Positions 22,609 through 34,496 are shown, counted from the stretch's first letter. The stretch is DNA of 64,000 bases from Sycobia sp. Sy_11 (GCA_018907035.1 JACCIC010000027.1:3973001-4037000); one strand, 5' to 3'. The notes: generated by a model not told the origin, from the letters alone. Numbers and translations: made by a program.

Positions 22609-25600
22609 ATCCCCAGCAAAGCAATTGGAAGCCAAAAGGGGAGGGATTCTAAAGAATCCCTTCAGTTTGTCGACTATTCATGAAGAGCAGCAACAAAACG
22701 GTAAGAATAATATATATTCATATTTTAATTATTTTGACAGAAATGATTTGCGAAAAATTCGCAAGAATAATGTACTTAAATTTATAGCGGTCTCTGGAGC
22801 CTCAGAGCATTTGTGTCACAGTCAAATAAATTTTAATAGTTTAAATCTAGATTTCAAAAGCAAGGTTAAATGCGCGAATAAGAACGCGGACTTAAATGTA
22901 GACGGAAGAGGAGATCTAGAAATAGTAGATAAAGACGGTAGAAGTATCAATTTAAATAATGTTTTATACTCTCGTAACTTATCTAAAAACTTACTGTCAT
23001 TTAGGAAGTTCGTAGACCAGGGACTTGAAATCTATCTAGATAAAGAGAAAATAGATATATTAGAGCCAGGTTCGAAGAGAAAGATTTTATCAGGAAAATA
23101 CGCGTCTCCGTTTTGGATTTTTAATATTAAAGTCAAATCAAACGATTTCGAAGAAAACGAGGTAGATAAACCGTCGATAGAACATAGATACGAAACTGGA
23201 AGCAAGAGTAGCGCAGTGAAAACGTTGGAGTCAATACCGAATGAATCAAAGATCTTGGAAACGAAAGAAAATGTCAAGAGCGACTCTGACCTCTTGACAA
23301 CGATTAACGATAGGGTTATAAATGCAATAGATTCTATACCGGAAAATGAACAGCTAGAATATCAAAAATTAATAAACGAACATGAGGTTAAAAATAAACA
23401 AAAGGTTAGCAAGTTCATGTTGTGGCACCGCAGACTAGGCCACGTGTCGAGTAAATATCTATTACAATATGCGAAACGAAACGCGAACTTATTAAGTCAA
23501 TCAGATCTGTCGAATCTGACAGAAGTAGATCAGTGCGAAACATGCTTAATTACGAAGAGTATTAGATTGCCACTTAGTACGATCAGGCAGCGAGCAGACA
23601 AACCACTTAAGATTTTGCATGCTGATACAATGGGACCCATCAGTCCAGTTGCTTGTCCGAAAGGTTACGAGTTCATATTAGTCTTAGTAGATGACTTTTC
23701 TACAGTAGGCCTTGCCTACCCTATGAGACACAAAAACGAAGCATATTAGAAAGAGGTATCTAGTATCTAGAAAGAGGAATTAGGAGCATTAGGAATATAC
23801 TAGAAGTAGATGAAAAGGTGTGTTTCCTTAGGTGCGACAAAGGCACTGAATTTACAGGTGCCGATACAGTAAACGTGCTAAATAAGCTAGGAGCAGAATT
23901 ACAATTAGCTAGCCCGGACACGCCTCAGCACAACGGAGTAGCTGAGCGCTTTAATAGGACCATTGAAAATAAATTTAGGTCGCTTATGTTTGATTCAGGG
24001 CTTCCAGCAGGAACTTGGGATTTACCCGTTAAAACCGCCGTGTATTTATATAATAGAATGCCGCATAAAGCGTTGGAGTTCGAAATACACTTAAGAAATT
24101 ATGCAAGAATTTTAAAATTGATCACGATAAATGGAGGAGATTCTGATGCTTAGCTGTATTCAGGAAGCAGAGAGGAACAGATTCTAAATTTAGTGCTACA
24201 GGCATAAGAGGCTACTTTGTAGGATACGCAAGTAAGGGATACAATATCTACGTACCCGAAAAGAATAAAATATTCGAATCCAGGGACGTTAGGTTCATAG
24301 AAAATCTAGTCTATAAAGACTACTACGGTGACGAAGTGAAATCTGGTTTCAGACTAACTGAGTCAGAAAACGGAAGTCAACTCGTAGAAGAAAACACCGA
24401 AATAATTACAGATTTACCTATAAGCACTCGGCTTAGAAGTCAGAATGAAGTAAAAGGAGAAACAGTTCTATACACATTAGATTCAGACGAAGTTAATCTG
24501 CAAGACGATATTAAATACCATGCAACACTAGCGAAAATTAACGGTGATCCGAAAACTTACAAAGAAACTATAAGCTCCGCAGATAATAGGTTATGGGAGA
24601 AAGCGATCCATACAGAAATAAAGTCGTTAGTAGAAAAGGGAGTCTTTTCAGAGATACACAAATCTGAAATGTACAAGCAGGAAGCTAAACCGAACATACT
24701 AGATTCTAGGTGGGTTTTTAAGAGAAAAATAGATAACCAAGGTAAAGTCACCTATAAAGCCAGGCTAGTTATTCGCGGCTTCAAGGATCGAAACGTCTAC
24801 GATATTCGTGAAACATATGCGCCAGTTTCCAGGTTAATCTTAGTAAGATCATTTCTAGCAATCGCAAATAAATTCGACTTAGCAATCAAACAGCTAGACG
24901 TAGAAACTGCGTTTTGGTACGGAGATATTGAAGAGAACATTTATTTGAAATTCCCAGAGGGATTAGCCACAGATAGCGTTAGAGAAAACAAAAATATCTT
25001 GAAACTAAAAAAATCGCTTTATGGACTCAAAATCCGCCTAAAGCGCTGGAACGTAAAGTTCACCGAGGTTATCAGTAAATTAGGCTTTGAGTATAATAAT
25101 ATGGACCCGTGTCTATTTGTTAAAAACAACGATCAAGGTATAGTAGTACTTTTGCTCTATGTAGACGACGTATTAATCATGGGAAATTGCGAAAGGGAGC
25201 TAGATCAGGTAACAAGTAAGTTGTCTAAAGAATTTAACATTAAGGAATTTGATTCTCCGAAAGAATTTTTAGGAATTAAGATAGACAGAGATAGAAATAG
25301 GAAAATTCTGAAATTAAGTCAGGAGAAATTTATAGAACAAATTATAAAGAGGTTCGGGTTTGTAAATGGTAGGACCGTAAATTCATCCATGGCCGTGACC
25401 GATGGTACTGATCGAAAGCGGAAAGATCGCGAACAAGACTGCGATAGCCGTGAAAACATCCCAAATATGCTTTATAGGGAGGTCGCAGGATCGTTATTGT
25501 ACTTAGCAAATTCTACACGACCAGAAATCACGTACACAGTAAATGTCCTCAGTCGACATCAAATTAGTCCTACTGCAAATGAGTGGGGAATGATAAAAAG

Positions 25601-26123
25601 ATTATTTCAGTACCTCTCAGGTACAAAAGAGCTTAGTTTAACTTATCGAGGCAGAGAGAATAATCTAGTAGCTTATTCCGATGAGAGCTTATCAGATTGC
25701 AAGGGAGCGTTAACAACCTGCGGTTATGTAATTAGGCTATTCGGCGATACCGTGGGATGGAAAACGCAAAAACAGCCAAAGGTCGCGTTATCTACTTGTC
25801 AGGCAGAGTACGTTGCCATGAACAATACCTGTCAGGAGCTCATAGCATTGCATAACTCTATTAGAATCATACTTAGGCAAGATCTGTTTCCGATTAAATT
25901 ATTCTGCGATAATTTAGCTGCTCAAGCGTGTGCGAAAACCGATGGTAGCAACCGCCTGCGCCATATGACAGATAGGAAAGAACACTACATTAAAGAGTGT
26001 GTTAGTAAAAATTTAGTCGATATAGAATGGGTAAAATCGTCAGATCAACTCGCGGATATATTTACCAAAAGTCTTAGACAGGACCCACATTGTAGGCTAA
26101 CTAAGTTAATATTAAATGATTAA
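22502..26123 (+). pseudogene. Copia pol: protease, integrase, RT, RNase H (broken)
   Basis: Order seen: the protease motif reads AVSGASEHLC at about 22787-22816, where the catalytic Asp of D-S-G is Val (GTC, 22790-22792). Integrase comes next, with a zinc region from HRRLGHVSSKYLLQY to CETC, then LHADTMGPI (first Asp), RCDKGTEF (second Asp) and VAERFNRT (Glu). A TAG at 23747-23749 and frameshifts near 23750-23820 and 24110-24150 interrupt it. RT runs in one frame from 24336: WVFKRK, QLDVETAF, and the YVDD box (25158-25171). RNase H follows: AYSDESLSDC, STCQAEYVA and ADIFTKSL near the end. RT-RNase H looks the best preserved. Confidence 0.9.
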
Positions 26124-26430
26124 AATATCATATGTTTTCAGATGAGTGTGAAAGCAACTGGAGCGATGCCGAAAATTGATACATTCATGCCTTATATAGA
26201 TATATATTTAAATATACTTTAAAGAAATTAAAATTATGCACTGGAAGAAAAAAAAGCTATCTTACAATATTGTTACTGTCCATTAATATATTAGTTTGTA
26301 GTTATTGTTGTTTATTGTATCTTGTAAACGTAATAAAAAAGGTATGAATTTAACTAATGTGAAAGGCAAATAAAGATGTGTGTCTGGAACTCATGCAAAT
26401 GAGAAGTGCGCTGACTGTAACGAGAGAGAG
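26124..26430. other. Spacer between copia pol and 3' LTR
   Basis: About 300 bp of AT-rich sequence with no gene. It corresponds to the copia 3' untranslated region; a clear polypurine tract is not obvious. Confidence 0.5.
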
Positions 26431-26594
26431 TGATAGATTTAAGGCGGTATGCGCAGCGCCCTCCGTGATGGCTAAGCACACGATGTGTGCATGTGTGTAT
26501 ATATAAGTATGCACCGCTCGGCCGCTCTACGCAGCCTCGCGGTCAAGCATCATTTTACCCTTCGATCAGTTCGACCAGTTAGACGCTTAATAAA
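26431..26594 (+). repeat. 3' LTR segment of the copia element
   Basis: Matches the 5' copy from TGATAGATTTAAGGCG to TTCGACCAGTTA (26581), with a few substitutions and a TT insertion. It continues into an AATAAA signal at 26589-26594. This downstream part has no counterpart after the 5' copy, so one of the two LTRs has been rearranged or overwritten. The right border is uncertain. Confidence 0.75.
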
Positions 26595-26631
26595 GACGAT
26601 TATTAGAACAGTATTAAACTCTGCTTATTAT

Positions 26632-27102
26632 TTATTTATTCATTAATCCTCCAATCAATCCATCAATATTTATCACCTTTTTTTCGCGACTTTCCAACGG
26701 GCTTTGTATCGTCCATAGATCAGAATGCTCAAGGAGAAATTCCGGTCCGACAAGCCAACGGTCGTTATTGCGCATCAGCTTATCAGTTTCATGAGTCCTG
26801 TTGTCCGCGGGGTTCAATTTTCACGGAACCCAATGCCACTCAGTAACATTGGTTATGTCTTCGATTTCTCCGAGCCTATTTGCGACGAACATTTGTTTTT
26901 CATGCGGCTCTTCTCGTATCCAATGCAAAACAGTTGTCGAATCTGAACAGCACACGTGTTCGTCTAGTTTAATGTATAATTCGGCCTCTATCGTTCTTGG
27001 CATTCTTGCTCCAAGCAAAGCTGCTTGCAATTTAAGACGCGCAACGCTCAGCGGTTTTTTCGGCGCTAATCGCGACTTCAATATAATTAGAGAAAGGTGC
27101 AT
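26632..27102 (-). pseudogene. BEL/Pao RNase H region
   Basis: Minus-strand frame: SLIILKSRLAPKKPLSVARL, HVCCSDSTTVLHWIREEPHE and FVANRLGEIEDITNVTEWHW match the BEL/Pao RNase H block. It includes the Asp-Ser-Thr motif (SDSTTVLHW) and a downstream NPADNRTHETDKL where the family has NPAD..SRG. A frame break near 26820 divides it into two pieces. RNase H degrades the RNA of RNA-DNA hybrids during reverse transcription. Confidence 0.85.
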
Positions 27103-27461
27103 GATTCCATCACGCGCCTCGGTTAGCTAATAGGCGGCTGCCGCAAATGCTTTCAAACTTGCATCGCAAAAAGTATGCAGCTGCATCTTCACGTATTTAA
27201 AATTATTTCCGAAGTAGCGCGGAAGTTTACAATTTTTCATTTCGCTTAGATTTTTTAACCAAATAAGTCAGTCCTTAAAATCGTCGCCCCGAAGGACTGA
27301 ATCCCAGTTAATTGCGCTACGCCAAAAATATTTTGCATTATAAATTTTGCTTCATGTGTGAAAGGAGCAATAATTCCGAGCGGGTCGTAAACAGACATCG
27401 CGACGCTGAAAAATTAACGTTTTGTCCGTTTTACTGTTCCTAAAGAGAAATCTGGACGAAA

Positions 27462-28560
27462 TTAGAGAATCTTATTCAAACCTACATTAAAAGTAACAGT
27501 ATCCTCCTCACGGTCCCAATAAAGCGCTAATAGCCTTTCTTTATCATCGCATAGATTTGCTTGATCGTGGTTGTTAAATTTAAACTCTTGCCTTACATTG
27601 GAAACAGCACTTGAATTAGTCGAAGCCCACGCATGTAATTGAAAATTAGCTTCTTTGTTGATAAGTATCACGTCACAGACTTGTTCTCTCATTTTATCGC
27701 CCGACATCGCAGATACCAAATAGTCATCCATATAGATATTTCTGACAATAATTCTGGCAACCTCGGGTTGTATGTTCGTGCATGGTTCCGCATTTTTATT
27801 TTTGATGCAGATAGCTCTACAATCGGATGATTTTGAACCAAAAATCAAAATTGTATTTTTATAAATGTCAGGTTCACGATCTCAATCCGCATTCCGCCAT
27901 AAAGAACGTTGGGCACCACGATCGCACACAATTAATTTTACCCGCAGATACATGTCCTTTATATTTGCTTTTATAGGTACCAGAAATTACCGAAATCATA
28001 GTTTGTAGTAGTAATTGCCAACTCGAAAACGTAATATGCCTAACAACGACTCTAAAAAATTGTGATCGCCTTCAAGTACATCATTCATCGAGATCTCGTC
28101 CGTTTTTGCCGGAGCGCTAAATACCAAATTTATTTTGTCGGGCTTATTTGCATTTTCAACTCCGAAGTGACGTACGTATCACATTCGCGATCTCTCTAAA
28201 TCCCTTGTGACTGTGCATGCATAACCGTTCTCAATCAACCTATTCATTTTATTATAGTACCGGGCGGCTAACGACGAATTTTTATCTAGTTTTTTCTCTA
28301 AAGAATAAAATCGATTTAACGCTGTCAATTTAATCCCCTAAGCTCTTTCTTTTTTCGTTGTTGAAACTGTTTTCAATTACGTTTTCAACTATTTTGAAAA
28401 TACCGATATTTTCATATTCTAAATATTTACGTATAAGATTTGCAAGATATTCTCTTATTCTGTATTTTATATTTTGCTTCCCGTAAGATATTAGGTTGTC
28501 AAATATCTCCCTTCCGTCTTTTGGTCTTATGAATTTCGCGGCTATTTACAAAGCGCTACA
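27462..28560 (-). pseudogene. BEL/Pao reverse transcriptase region
   Basis: Reading leftward from 28560: GREIFDNLISYGKQ, then (around 28300-28160) ENGYACTVTRDL-like text over several frames, and MIFGSKSSDCRAICIKNKNA at 27848. NIYMDDYLVSAMSG follows at about 27730, giving the Y-M-D-D catalytic box. Open from 27848 to 27462; upstream the frame is broken repeatedly. The family's FGATSSPC motif is degraded to FGSKSSDC. Confidence 0.8.
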
Positions 28561-28604
28561 GAGCTCGTATCTGACAATACTATACATCATTTCAAAGGGC
28601 TTGA

Positions 28605-29085
28605 CATAACGTACAAAACGACGCTATGCATGATTAGTTTGGATATTGCGTTCAAAAGTTATAGACGTGTAAACATGGAGTAACGACGAATACCGATCAA
28701 ATCATGGAATTTATCGGGTTCGACCGGCATGTGGCATCTCGTGTCATCGCCCAAGAGATAAGAGTTAGTCACCAAACCAATTTAAACCATCTGCAGAAGG
28801 CTGGATACAAAAAAAAGCTTGATGTTTTGGTGCTGCATAATTTGACAACAAATCCTTCTGGACCGAATCGACGCCTGCGATGTCCAAGTTCTTCACAAAT
28901 AAGGAGAGGGGTTTCTACGAGAGGGGTATTATGAAGTTTCCGTCTAAATGGAAACGGATTATCGAACAAAACGGCGCAGATTTGAAATAAATCTGATCAC
29001 TGTAACACTTTTTATAAAGCATTGAATAAAGAGGAAAAAACGGAAGGGAGATATTTGATCAACTAATTGAGAAATTTCATCAACC
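28605..29085 (+). mobile_element. Internally deleted mariner inserted in the BEL/Pao remnant
   Basis: The left half encodes the transposase N-terminal region (VSHQTNLNHLQKAGYKKKL, 28769-28825). After NLTTNPSGPNRRL it jumps to the C-terminus in another frame: FFTNKERGFYERGIMKFPSK then IIEQNGADLK and stop (about 28889-28990). The catalytic Asp region is wholly missing, about 700 bp deleted. The 3' non-coding end (ATCACTGTAACACTTTTTATAAAGC-like) is shared with copies at 32335-32510 and 50680-50770. Non-autonomous. Terminal inverted repeats could not be fixed. Confidence 0.8.
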
Positions 29086-29489
29086 TAATAGGCCGCATAA
29101 CCGGGATATCCCGATTCGGCCGACCTTCTACGTACCCACGCACCGACCAACCTAAGGGGGAATGTGAAACTACGAACCCGTTGTTGTCCAAGCGTAGCGA
29201 CTCATTGCATATTATTAGCGGCTAGTTACCTTGTTTAATAAGGGTACACAACTGCGCATCTTGATATAGAAAAGTTCCACGCCGTGGCATTCTCTAATCT
29301 GTCGCGATACCTTCATCGATAATGTTTGGCGTGGTAACTCTAACTTAAGGATGATTAACTCCTGCTCGACCTTTTTTCACCAAAGAATCCTGTCACCGTA
29401 AAACTTGTGCTCTCGCACACTATTCGATTGGCGCCACCATGCAAACCTTATAATGACATCTCGACTGTCTTTCGTTTTTACCCTATACG

Positions 29490-29711
29490 TCACGCAAACT
29501 TCGCGTCGATCAGAGCGATCGTTGACCTCTCGTCAATCATAGCATACGTTGTCATTGCTCCATTTGGTCCGCTAACCGTCCACGGCACAACGCGTAGAAA
29601 TCCTTTCCTTCCTGCTAGTAAATCTTGTTTCGAATTTGAGGATAAACTTCGCGCGACCGTGTTATTATGACCGCTCCGATCATCACAAACTTTTCTATCT
29701 TCGCACTCCAC
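29490..29711 (-). pseudogene. BEL/Pao aspartic protease (peptidase A17-like) remnant
   Basis: The frame reads FLRVVPWTVSGPNGAMTTYA then MIDERSTIALIDAKFA. The family consensus has an Asp followed by Glu-Gly-Ser in this second block. Here Gly is replaced by Arg (DERS). The enzyme would cut the gag-pol polyprotein. The first residue codon of the open stretch is internal, so no start is claimed. Confidence 0.75.
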
Positions 29712-30779
29712 GTGAGTTACCCGTTCCCTTTCCTTCGAATAATTACGGTTTTTGTTTGTATTTGTGAGTTTGGGCAGAAATAATAATAATTTATTAAATT
29801 CCTTTTTTTTATAATTGATTTTCTACACAATATTGATATTATATTTATCATATCATACTACAATGGGTTCAACGGCCTGATTGGATCTTCGCCGACTCTA
29901 AGCACTTCGGTACCGCCCACACCCACTCTTTTTCTCTCGCTTTGTTCGTCTCTCACTCGGACCCTCGCCCACCAGCCTACCGAACCAAGGGTAGTCTAAG
30001 ATCGAAATTATCTCTCCAGCGTCCTTTCCCGTTCCTTGACGATCTTCAATACCCGGAAAGTATAACTTTCCCGCGAGGTCTGCTGACTCCAGGAACCAAG
30101 TTCTCTGGCTTTTTATCAAGGTTTCGAGCTCATTCGCAAACGTTTAAGTCTATTGGTCGAAAGGAATCCCGGTCGAGTTACAAAGTCGAGATTATATCTA
30201 TATACATTAACGCACACGTACACACACACACATAAACATACACATGGGTATATAAATTTACATATTAAAATTTACGGCAACTCATCTTATTTTTAGATTT
30301 AGTCTATCTACAGTAGAACGCATTACAATGTTGAATCTTTGTCGTTACTCAAGCCGCCCAGAATACGTTTACACAAGATCCGTTTGTTGTATAAATTTTT
30401 TTATTTATTTTGACATTTTATTTTGGAACGAAATACACACTCTACGAGCACAGTACGAGAACACAAGAAATCAATTTTTCTGCGTATGTCCCACCCGCCT
30501 TTTTTTCAACGTACCGAAATTATACTCGATGGCTTAGATTATAAACTTGAATTACCATAACGTTTTTTAATCATGAACGCTCTGAAATGCGACCCACATC
30601 TGTCTAACACATACTTAAAACGATTTTCAAAAAGGAGAAGTAGTTCCAGGCTTTATGGCAATCATCAATTCCGCGCACCGACTCATTCAAACACGATTCA
30701 AAAACTCCACAATCTACCAAGCCCTGCATTAACGACACGAAAGCACGAAGGACCTATATAATTGTCTTCTACAGTATTA
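29712..30779. other. Unassigned region, possibly BEL/Pao upstream sequence
   Basis: 29712-29880 lies upstream of the BEL protease, on its minus-strand coding side, and may hold degraded gag. 29880-30180 is GC-richer with open but unrecognised frames. A CA-rich tract lies at about 30210-30245. From 30250 to 30779 I see nothing I can name. Confidence 0.35.
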
Positions 30780-31340
30780 TTTATTAATACCCAGTTCTAA
30801 AAGATTCACACTCTTAAAATCAAAATAATGAAAAAATTTTAAACAATATTCTTCTAAACTATATGTAATATTCGCATTCCGTAAACTAGACTAATGTTTA
30901 TAAATTCTCTTTTTTAAATGTCTACCCGTTTGCCCAATGTAGCATTCCTTATTATAAATAGGATGAATTTTTTAAGGCACTGCTGATTTTAAACATTGAT
31001 CATCTTCATCTTTGCAATTATTAAATAAACCTCTTCAATTACTACTATTTTTAAAGAATACTTGAGTATTATACTTTTAAAAAAAGTGTCTTCTAATTTT
31101 TTAGATATTCCTTTAACATATGGCAAAATCATAATCGCACCCTTATGAATTTCTACCTTTACACTTTTTGGGTTTTTACTATTATAAATTTCATCATTTT
31201 ATTTATAAATTCAATTAGATAATTATTTTTAATAAATGTTTCTCTTACCATCTGAAAATTTTTATATATAAATTCTCTATGTGATATTTTAACAGTTCTG
31301 TCAATAACACCATTCAGTTAGAGTAGCATTTTCACATTTT
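30780..31340 (-). pseudogene. Penelope-like element, GIY-YIG endonuclease fragment 1
   Basis: On the minus strand: GVIDRTVKISHREF (about 31278-31315), then ILPYVKGISKKLEDTFFKS (around 31100), a cysteine/YIG region with YIGQTGRHL (30916-30942), then FHYFDFKSVNLLELG near 30800-30840. This is the connector and GIY-YIG nuclease end of PLE RT proteins. The nuclease nicks DNA to prime integration. Frames are broken by several stops. Confidence 0.75.
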
Positions 31341-31925
31341 AAATGTTTAAACATACTATCATGTATAATTTATATGTATACCCTTTTGTTATCCAAATAT
31401 TTTGTAATTTATTGAAATTATTTTTCAGTTTATTACTATATGGATTCCATATTAATTTTTGAGATGTTTTTAGCATTTACATATTATGCATGAATACATG
31501 TGCTTATCATAAAATTTTCGACGGTGCAGCTGAATCTGACCCTTACAGGTAATCACTTGCTGGATAGAAATAAGGGGGAGCTATCTCACGGTTTTCTCAT
31601 TGGCTGTTTAGAGACAGTGTGGTCTGTCCCTATGTCCTAGAGCATCCGGGCAGTTGTCTCTATGATTTATGGCATAATATGAAAAATTACTTTACAAATA
31701 ATTCCGAAACTGTATACATAGTGTGTCCTAAAAGTTGCAAGACTACGGGTATAAAATCAGTACTACTTGTGCCATTTTTATAAAAATTTATCCACTACTT
31801 ATTACAAACATCCTCTATCTCTATACCAAGTTTTAAGTTTATTGAATTATATACAGTCGTCCAGTAGCAGTTTACATGGGAGTATCAAAGTGGTCACTGT
31901 CATTGTTTAAGATAAATAAAAATAT
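31341..31925. other. Non-coding spacer
   Basis: No gene seen. Around 31720-31800 the phrase GTGTGTCCTAAAAGTTGCAAGACTACGGG resembles transposon-terminal sequence upstream of the next mariner (only parts quoted), but no matching inverted end could be confirmed. Confidence 0.35.
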
Positions 31926-32510
31926 CTAACAACGTATTGCAATCCAGTTTTCCTTTAAAGTTGGTAAAAAAGTAATGGAAACGAAGAAAATGTTAAACGT
32001 GGCTTATGGTAAATGTTGTGTCTCGTGATACTATTTTTGGTGGTATACCTCTTTGCGGCAAGTTGATTATCGATTGAAGACGACGAAAGCAGGGGACGTC
32101 CATGCTTCACGAAGAGTGCCAATAACATTGATAAAGTAGCAGCTGCATTCAAGAATAACCGAAACTGTAGTTGACTCGTCAGAAGCTACGGGAGTTCGGA
32201 TGGGAGGTTTTATCGCATCCAGCACATAGCCCGAACATAGAGCCAAGTGATTACCACCTGTTTCTGTCCATGTCCAACGCCCTTGATGGTGTAAAGTTGG
32301 TCTCAAAAGATGCTTGTGAAAAGTGACTGTCCGAGTTCTTCGCAAATAATGAGAGGGGTATGTACGAGAGGGGTATTATGAAGTTTCCGTCTAGATGGAA
32401 ACAGATTATCGAACAAAACGGCACATATTTGAAGTAAATCGGACCACAATAACACTTTTTATAAAGCTTTCAAAGAAGAGCAAAAAAGCGGAAGGGAGAT
32501 ATTTAACAAC
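31926..32510 (+). mobile_element. Internally deleted mariner (HTH plus C-terminus)
   Basis: The N-terminal paired-like helix-turn-helix is visible in pieces: FSFKVGKKVMETKKMLNVAYG (about 31940-32010), then EDDESRGRPCFTKSANNIDK (about 32075-32135) after a frame change. It then passes straight to the C-terminal region, LREFGWEVLSHPAHSPNIEP and SDYHLFLSMSNAL (about 32190-32285). The end FFANNERGMYERGIMKF and QIIEQNGTYLK follows, with stop near 32437. The middle third, with the first two catalytic Asp residues, is absent. Its 3' tail matches the copies at 28605 and 50589. Confidence 0.75.
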
Positions 32511-32719
32511 CAAATATATTTTGCTGAGGAAACGCCTCTTTAATATTTTAAAAGGTGGCGTTCCAATACTTTGTTCTTTACACGACTATACGCGTAGCCA
32601 ATTCCTTGGTGCTTCTGTGTGTCTGGATAGCACGCATTAGTCGATCGCGTGTGCTGATAGTTAGGGATAGTATTTAATAACTGTAATAATTTTTTATAAT
32701 CAAAAAATTAATTTCAAAT

Positions 32720-33370
32720 ATAATAAAATTATACTTCTTACTTATTCTTCAACATATAATAATTTTCAATAGTTTCTCTTTTATTATTATTTTTAATACC
32801 TTGTTCCAAATTATCTACATTTTCAAAATCTAATGAATGTCACAAGTCTAAGCTATGTTCTTTCATCCCGGATTTACCATTTATGCTTCGGAAGCTATAC
32901 TGTTACTCATATAGCCTTTGTTTTACGTATCTACCCGTTTGTCCAATGTAATAATTGTCACAGTTTTAATAATTTATTTTGTATATCACGCCCGCTTTCA
33001 AGTATTTATCATCCTTATCTTTACAATTATTAAATAGTTTTCTTATATTATTATTATTATTTCTATAGTAAACTTAAATATTATGTTTTTTGAAAGCACT
33101 TCTAATTTATTCCGACAACTCTGTTACGTATGGCAATACTACAATTTTATTTTTATTCCCCCTTTTTTCTATATTATGTTCTCTAGTATTATTATAAATC
33201 TGATCCACTCTAATGAATAATCAAGGTCTAATGGATAATCATTTGTTATGGATATCTCGTTAACTAATATTAGATTATCTTTTCTAAAATCTCTATGTAA
33301 TAATTTGATTGCTCTGTCGATGACTGCCTTTATAGTATTATCTTATTTCCGAATTGATGGTGTTAGTTAA
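32720..33370 (-). pseudogene. Penelope-like element, GIY-YIG endonuclease fragment 2
   Basis: Minus-strand motifs in order: IKAVIDRAIKLLHRDFRKDN then LILVNEISITNDYPLDLDYS (about 33330-33210), then LKAGVIYKIN (about 33000) and NCDNYYIGQTGRYVK (32931-32965). HSLDFENV-like sequence lies near 32830. Cys-Asn region, YIG and the downstream helix are preserved in text though stops intervene. It is homologous to fragment 1 and, at its 3' end, to 17880-18028. Confidence 0.8.
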
Positions 33371-34263
33371 AATTGAATAACCTACCTGATTATGTAGGCT
33401 TTCTATACCAATTTAATTTTATTCTGCTATTACCAACTCCAATAACATTCACATCCAAAACACTTAATTTTTGTAATATTAATTCTACCATGGATGTTTA
33501 ATTCTATCATAGACAAAATGGTCGATGTTTTAAATTCCATTCATGATAAAATTAAATTAAACAGAGAGGGGGAGAGAGATTGATTAATTGATTGATGACA
33601 TTTTACTGCCAAGGAATGGAACAACCGAATGGAAAATGGTATATTTACATAAATACTGTATAATATACCACAAGATATACACATAATATATAAATATAAA
33701 TATATCTGTAACTATTTACAGAATAAAAAACGTAGAATTTATTAATACATGAACTCCATGTTGATTAACTTATCTACTATTTCTAATTCATCTGATCATT
33801 GGTCAAGCGACGTCTTAAAATACGCTTCATTACATTGGTTATCAAATAATTCAAATAAATAATCGCTATATTAAATATTTATATTACATCCATACATACT
33901 GCATAATGTGCTCAAATAAAATATAAACTTAACTGCTATATGCAGAGCCCTTGCAGCTTGATAGATAAATAATCTATCAGATGATAGAAAACTAAACATA
34001 CATAATCAAAATGCCCATTGAGGAGTTTACTAATAATTTTCTAATATTTTTAGAAAGATTATTTTCACGATATCTATGTTTATGGAAAACAACATTTATT
34101 TTTAAACCAAATTTGCCTAATATGACCATTCCATGATCTGTCTTCTGAAAGTAAGTCTAAATTTTTGACTATTTCAACCAAAGAAATTTTCTATCTAGCC
34201 ACTTTAATAGGAGGTAGTGGACACTTGTTGAATCTTATATGATTCTATTAAGAGTCAAAAATA
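33371..34263. other. AT-rich non-coding DNA
   Basis: No gene or RNA motif. TTGATTAATTGATTGATGAC sits near 33578. The left part may include decayed PLE RT sequence beyond what I can align by eye. Confidence 0.4.
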
Positions 34264-34496
34264 ATTAATAAATATATTTTCATTGGTCTTACAGTCCAAT
34301 CAAAACAATCGAAAACAATACGTAACAATATCAATACATATTTATTAACATTAATACATTAATGCACAAAAATAATAAAAATAAAAATAAAAATTAAATT
34401 TAATTGAATTTAATGTAGATATGTATTGATATTGTTACGTATTGTTTTCGATTGATTTGATTGGACTGTAACACCAATGAAAAAATATTTATTAAT
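34264..34496. repeat. Inverted pair of Penelope-like termini (foldback)
   Basis: Two arms of about 78 bp, 34264-34341 and 34418-34496, are inverted copies separated by about 76 bp of A/T-rich spacer. The inner 35 bp (34306-34340 against 34420-34454) match without mismatch. Each arm opens with ATTAATAAATAT, then CATTGG and CTTACAGTC or CTGTAA forms. That is the same order as the PLE terminus at 44306-44337. The sequence outside the right arm resembles the PLE 3' region at 17496-17540. Confidence 0.8.

Larger units (their letters stand above)
18798..26594 (+). mobile_element. Ty1/copia LTR retrotransposon, full-length but decayed
   Basis: A 148-150-bp direct repeat at 18798-18946 and 26431-26581 brackets gag (20736-22608) and pol in the Ty1/copia order: protease, integrase, RT, RNase H. 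A TATA box is present in both repeats. At least four frame breaks and a protease active-site substitution make it non-autonomous. Coding sequence is unusually rich in Asn, Lys and Asp near 21360-21660. The leader between the 5' repeat and gag is about 1.8 kb, long for copia. Confidence 0.88.
26632..29711 (-). mobile_element. BEL/Pao retrotransposon pol remnant with a nested mariner
   Basis: On the minus strand, from 29711 leftward: aspartic protease (29490-29711), a degraded linker, RT (about 28560-27460) and RNase H (27102-26632). The order and motifs are BEL/Pao. Many stops and frameshifts occur. A deleted mariner occupies about 28605-29085, in the linker between protease and RT. Removing it restores the expected spacing of about 450 bp. 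No LTRs were found. Confidence 0.82.

Noticed and set aside
27639..27830. Plus-strand open frame opposite BEL/Pao RT
   Set aside because: It is the antisense shadow of the RT coding strand, and no motif supports it.
34264..34496. MITE interpretation of the inverted repeat
   Set aside because: The arms match Penelope termini rather than a DNA transposon, and no target duplication was identified.
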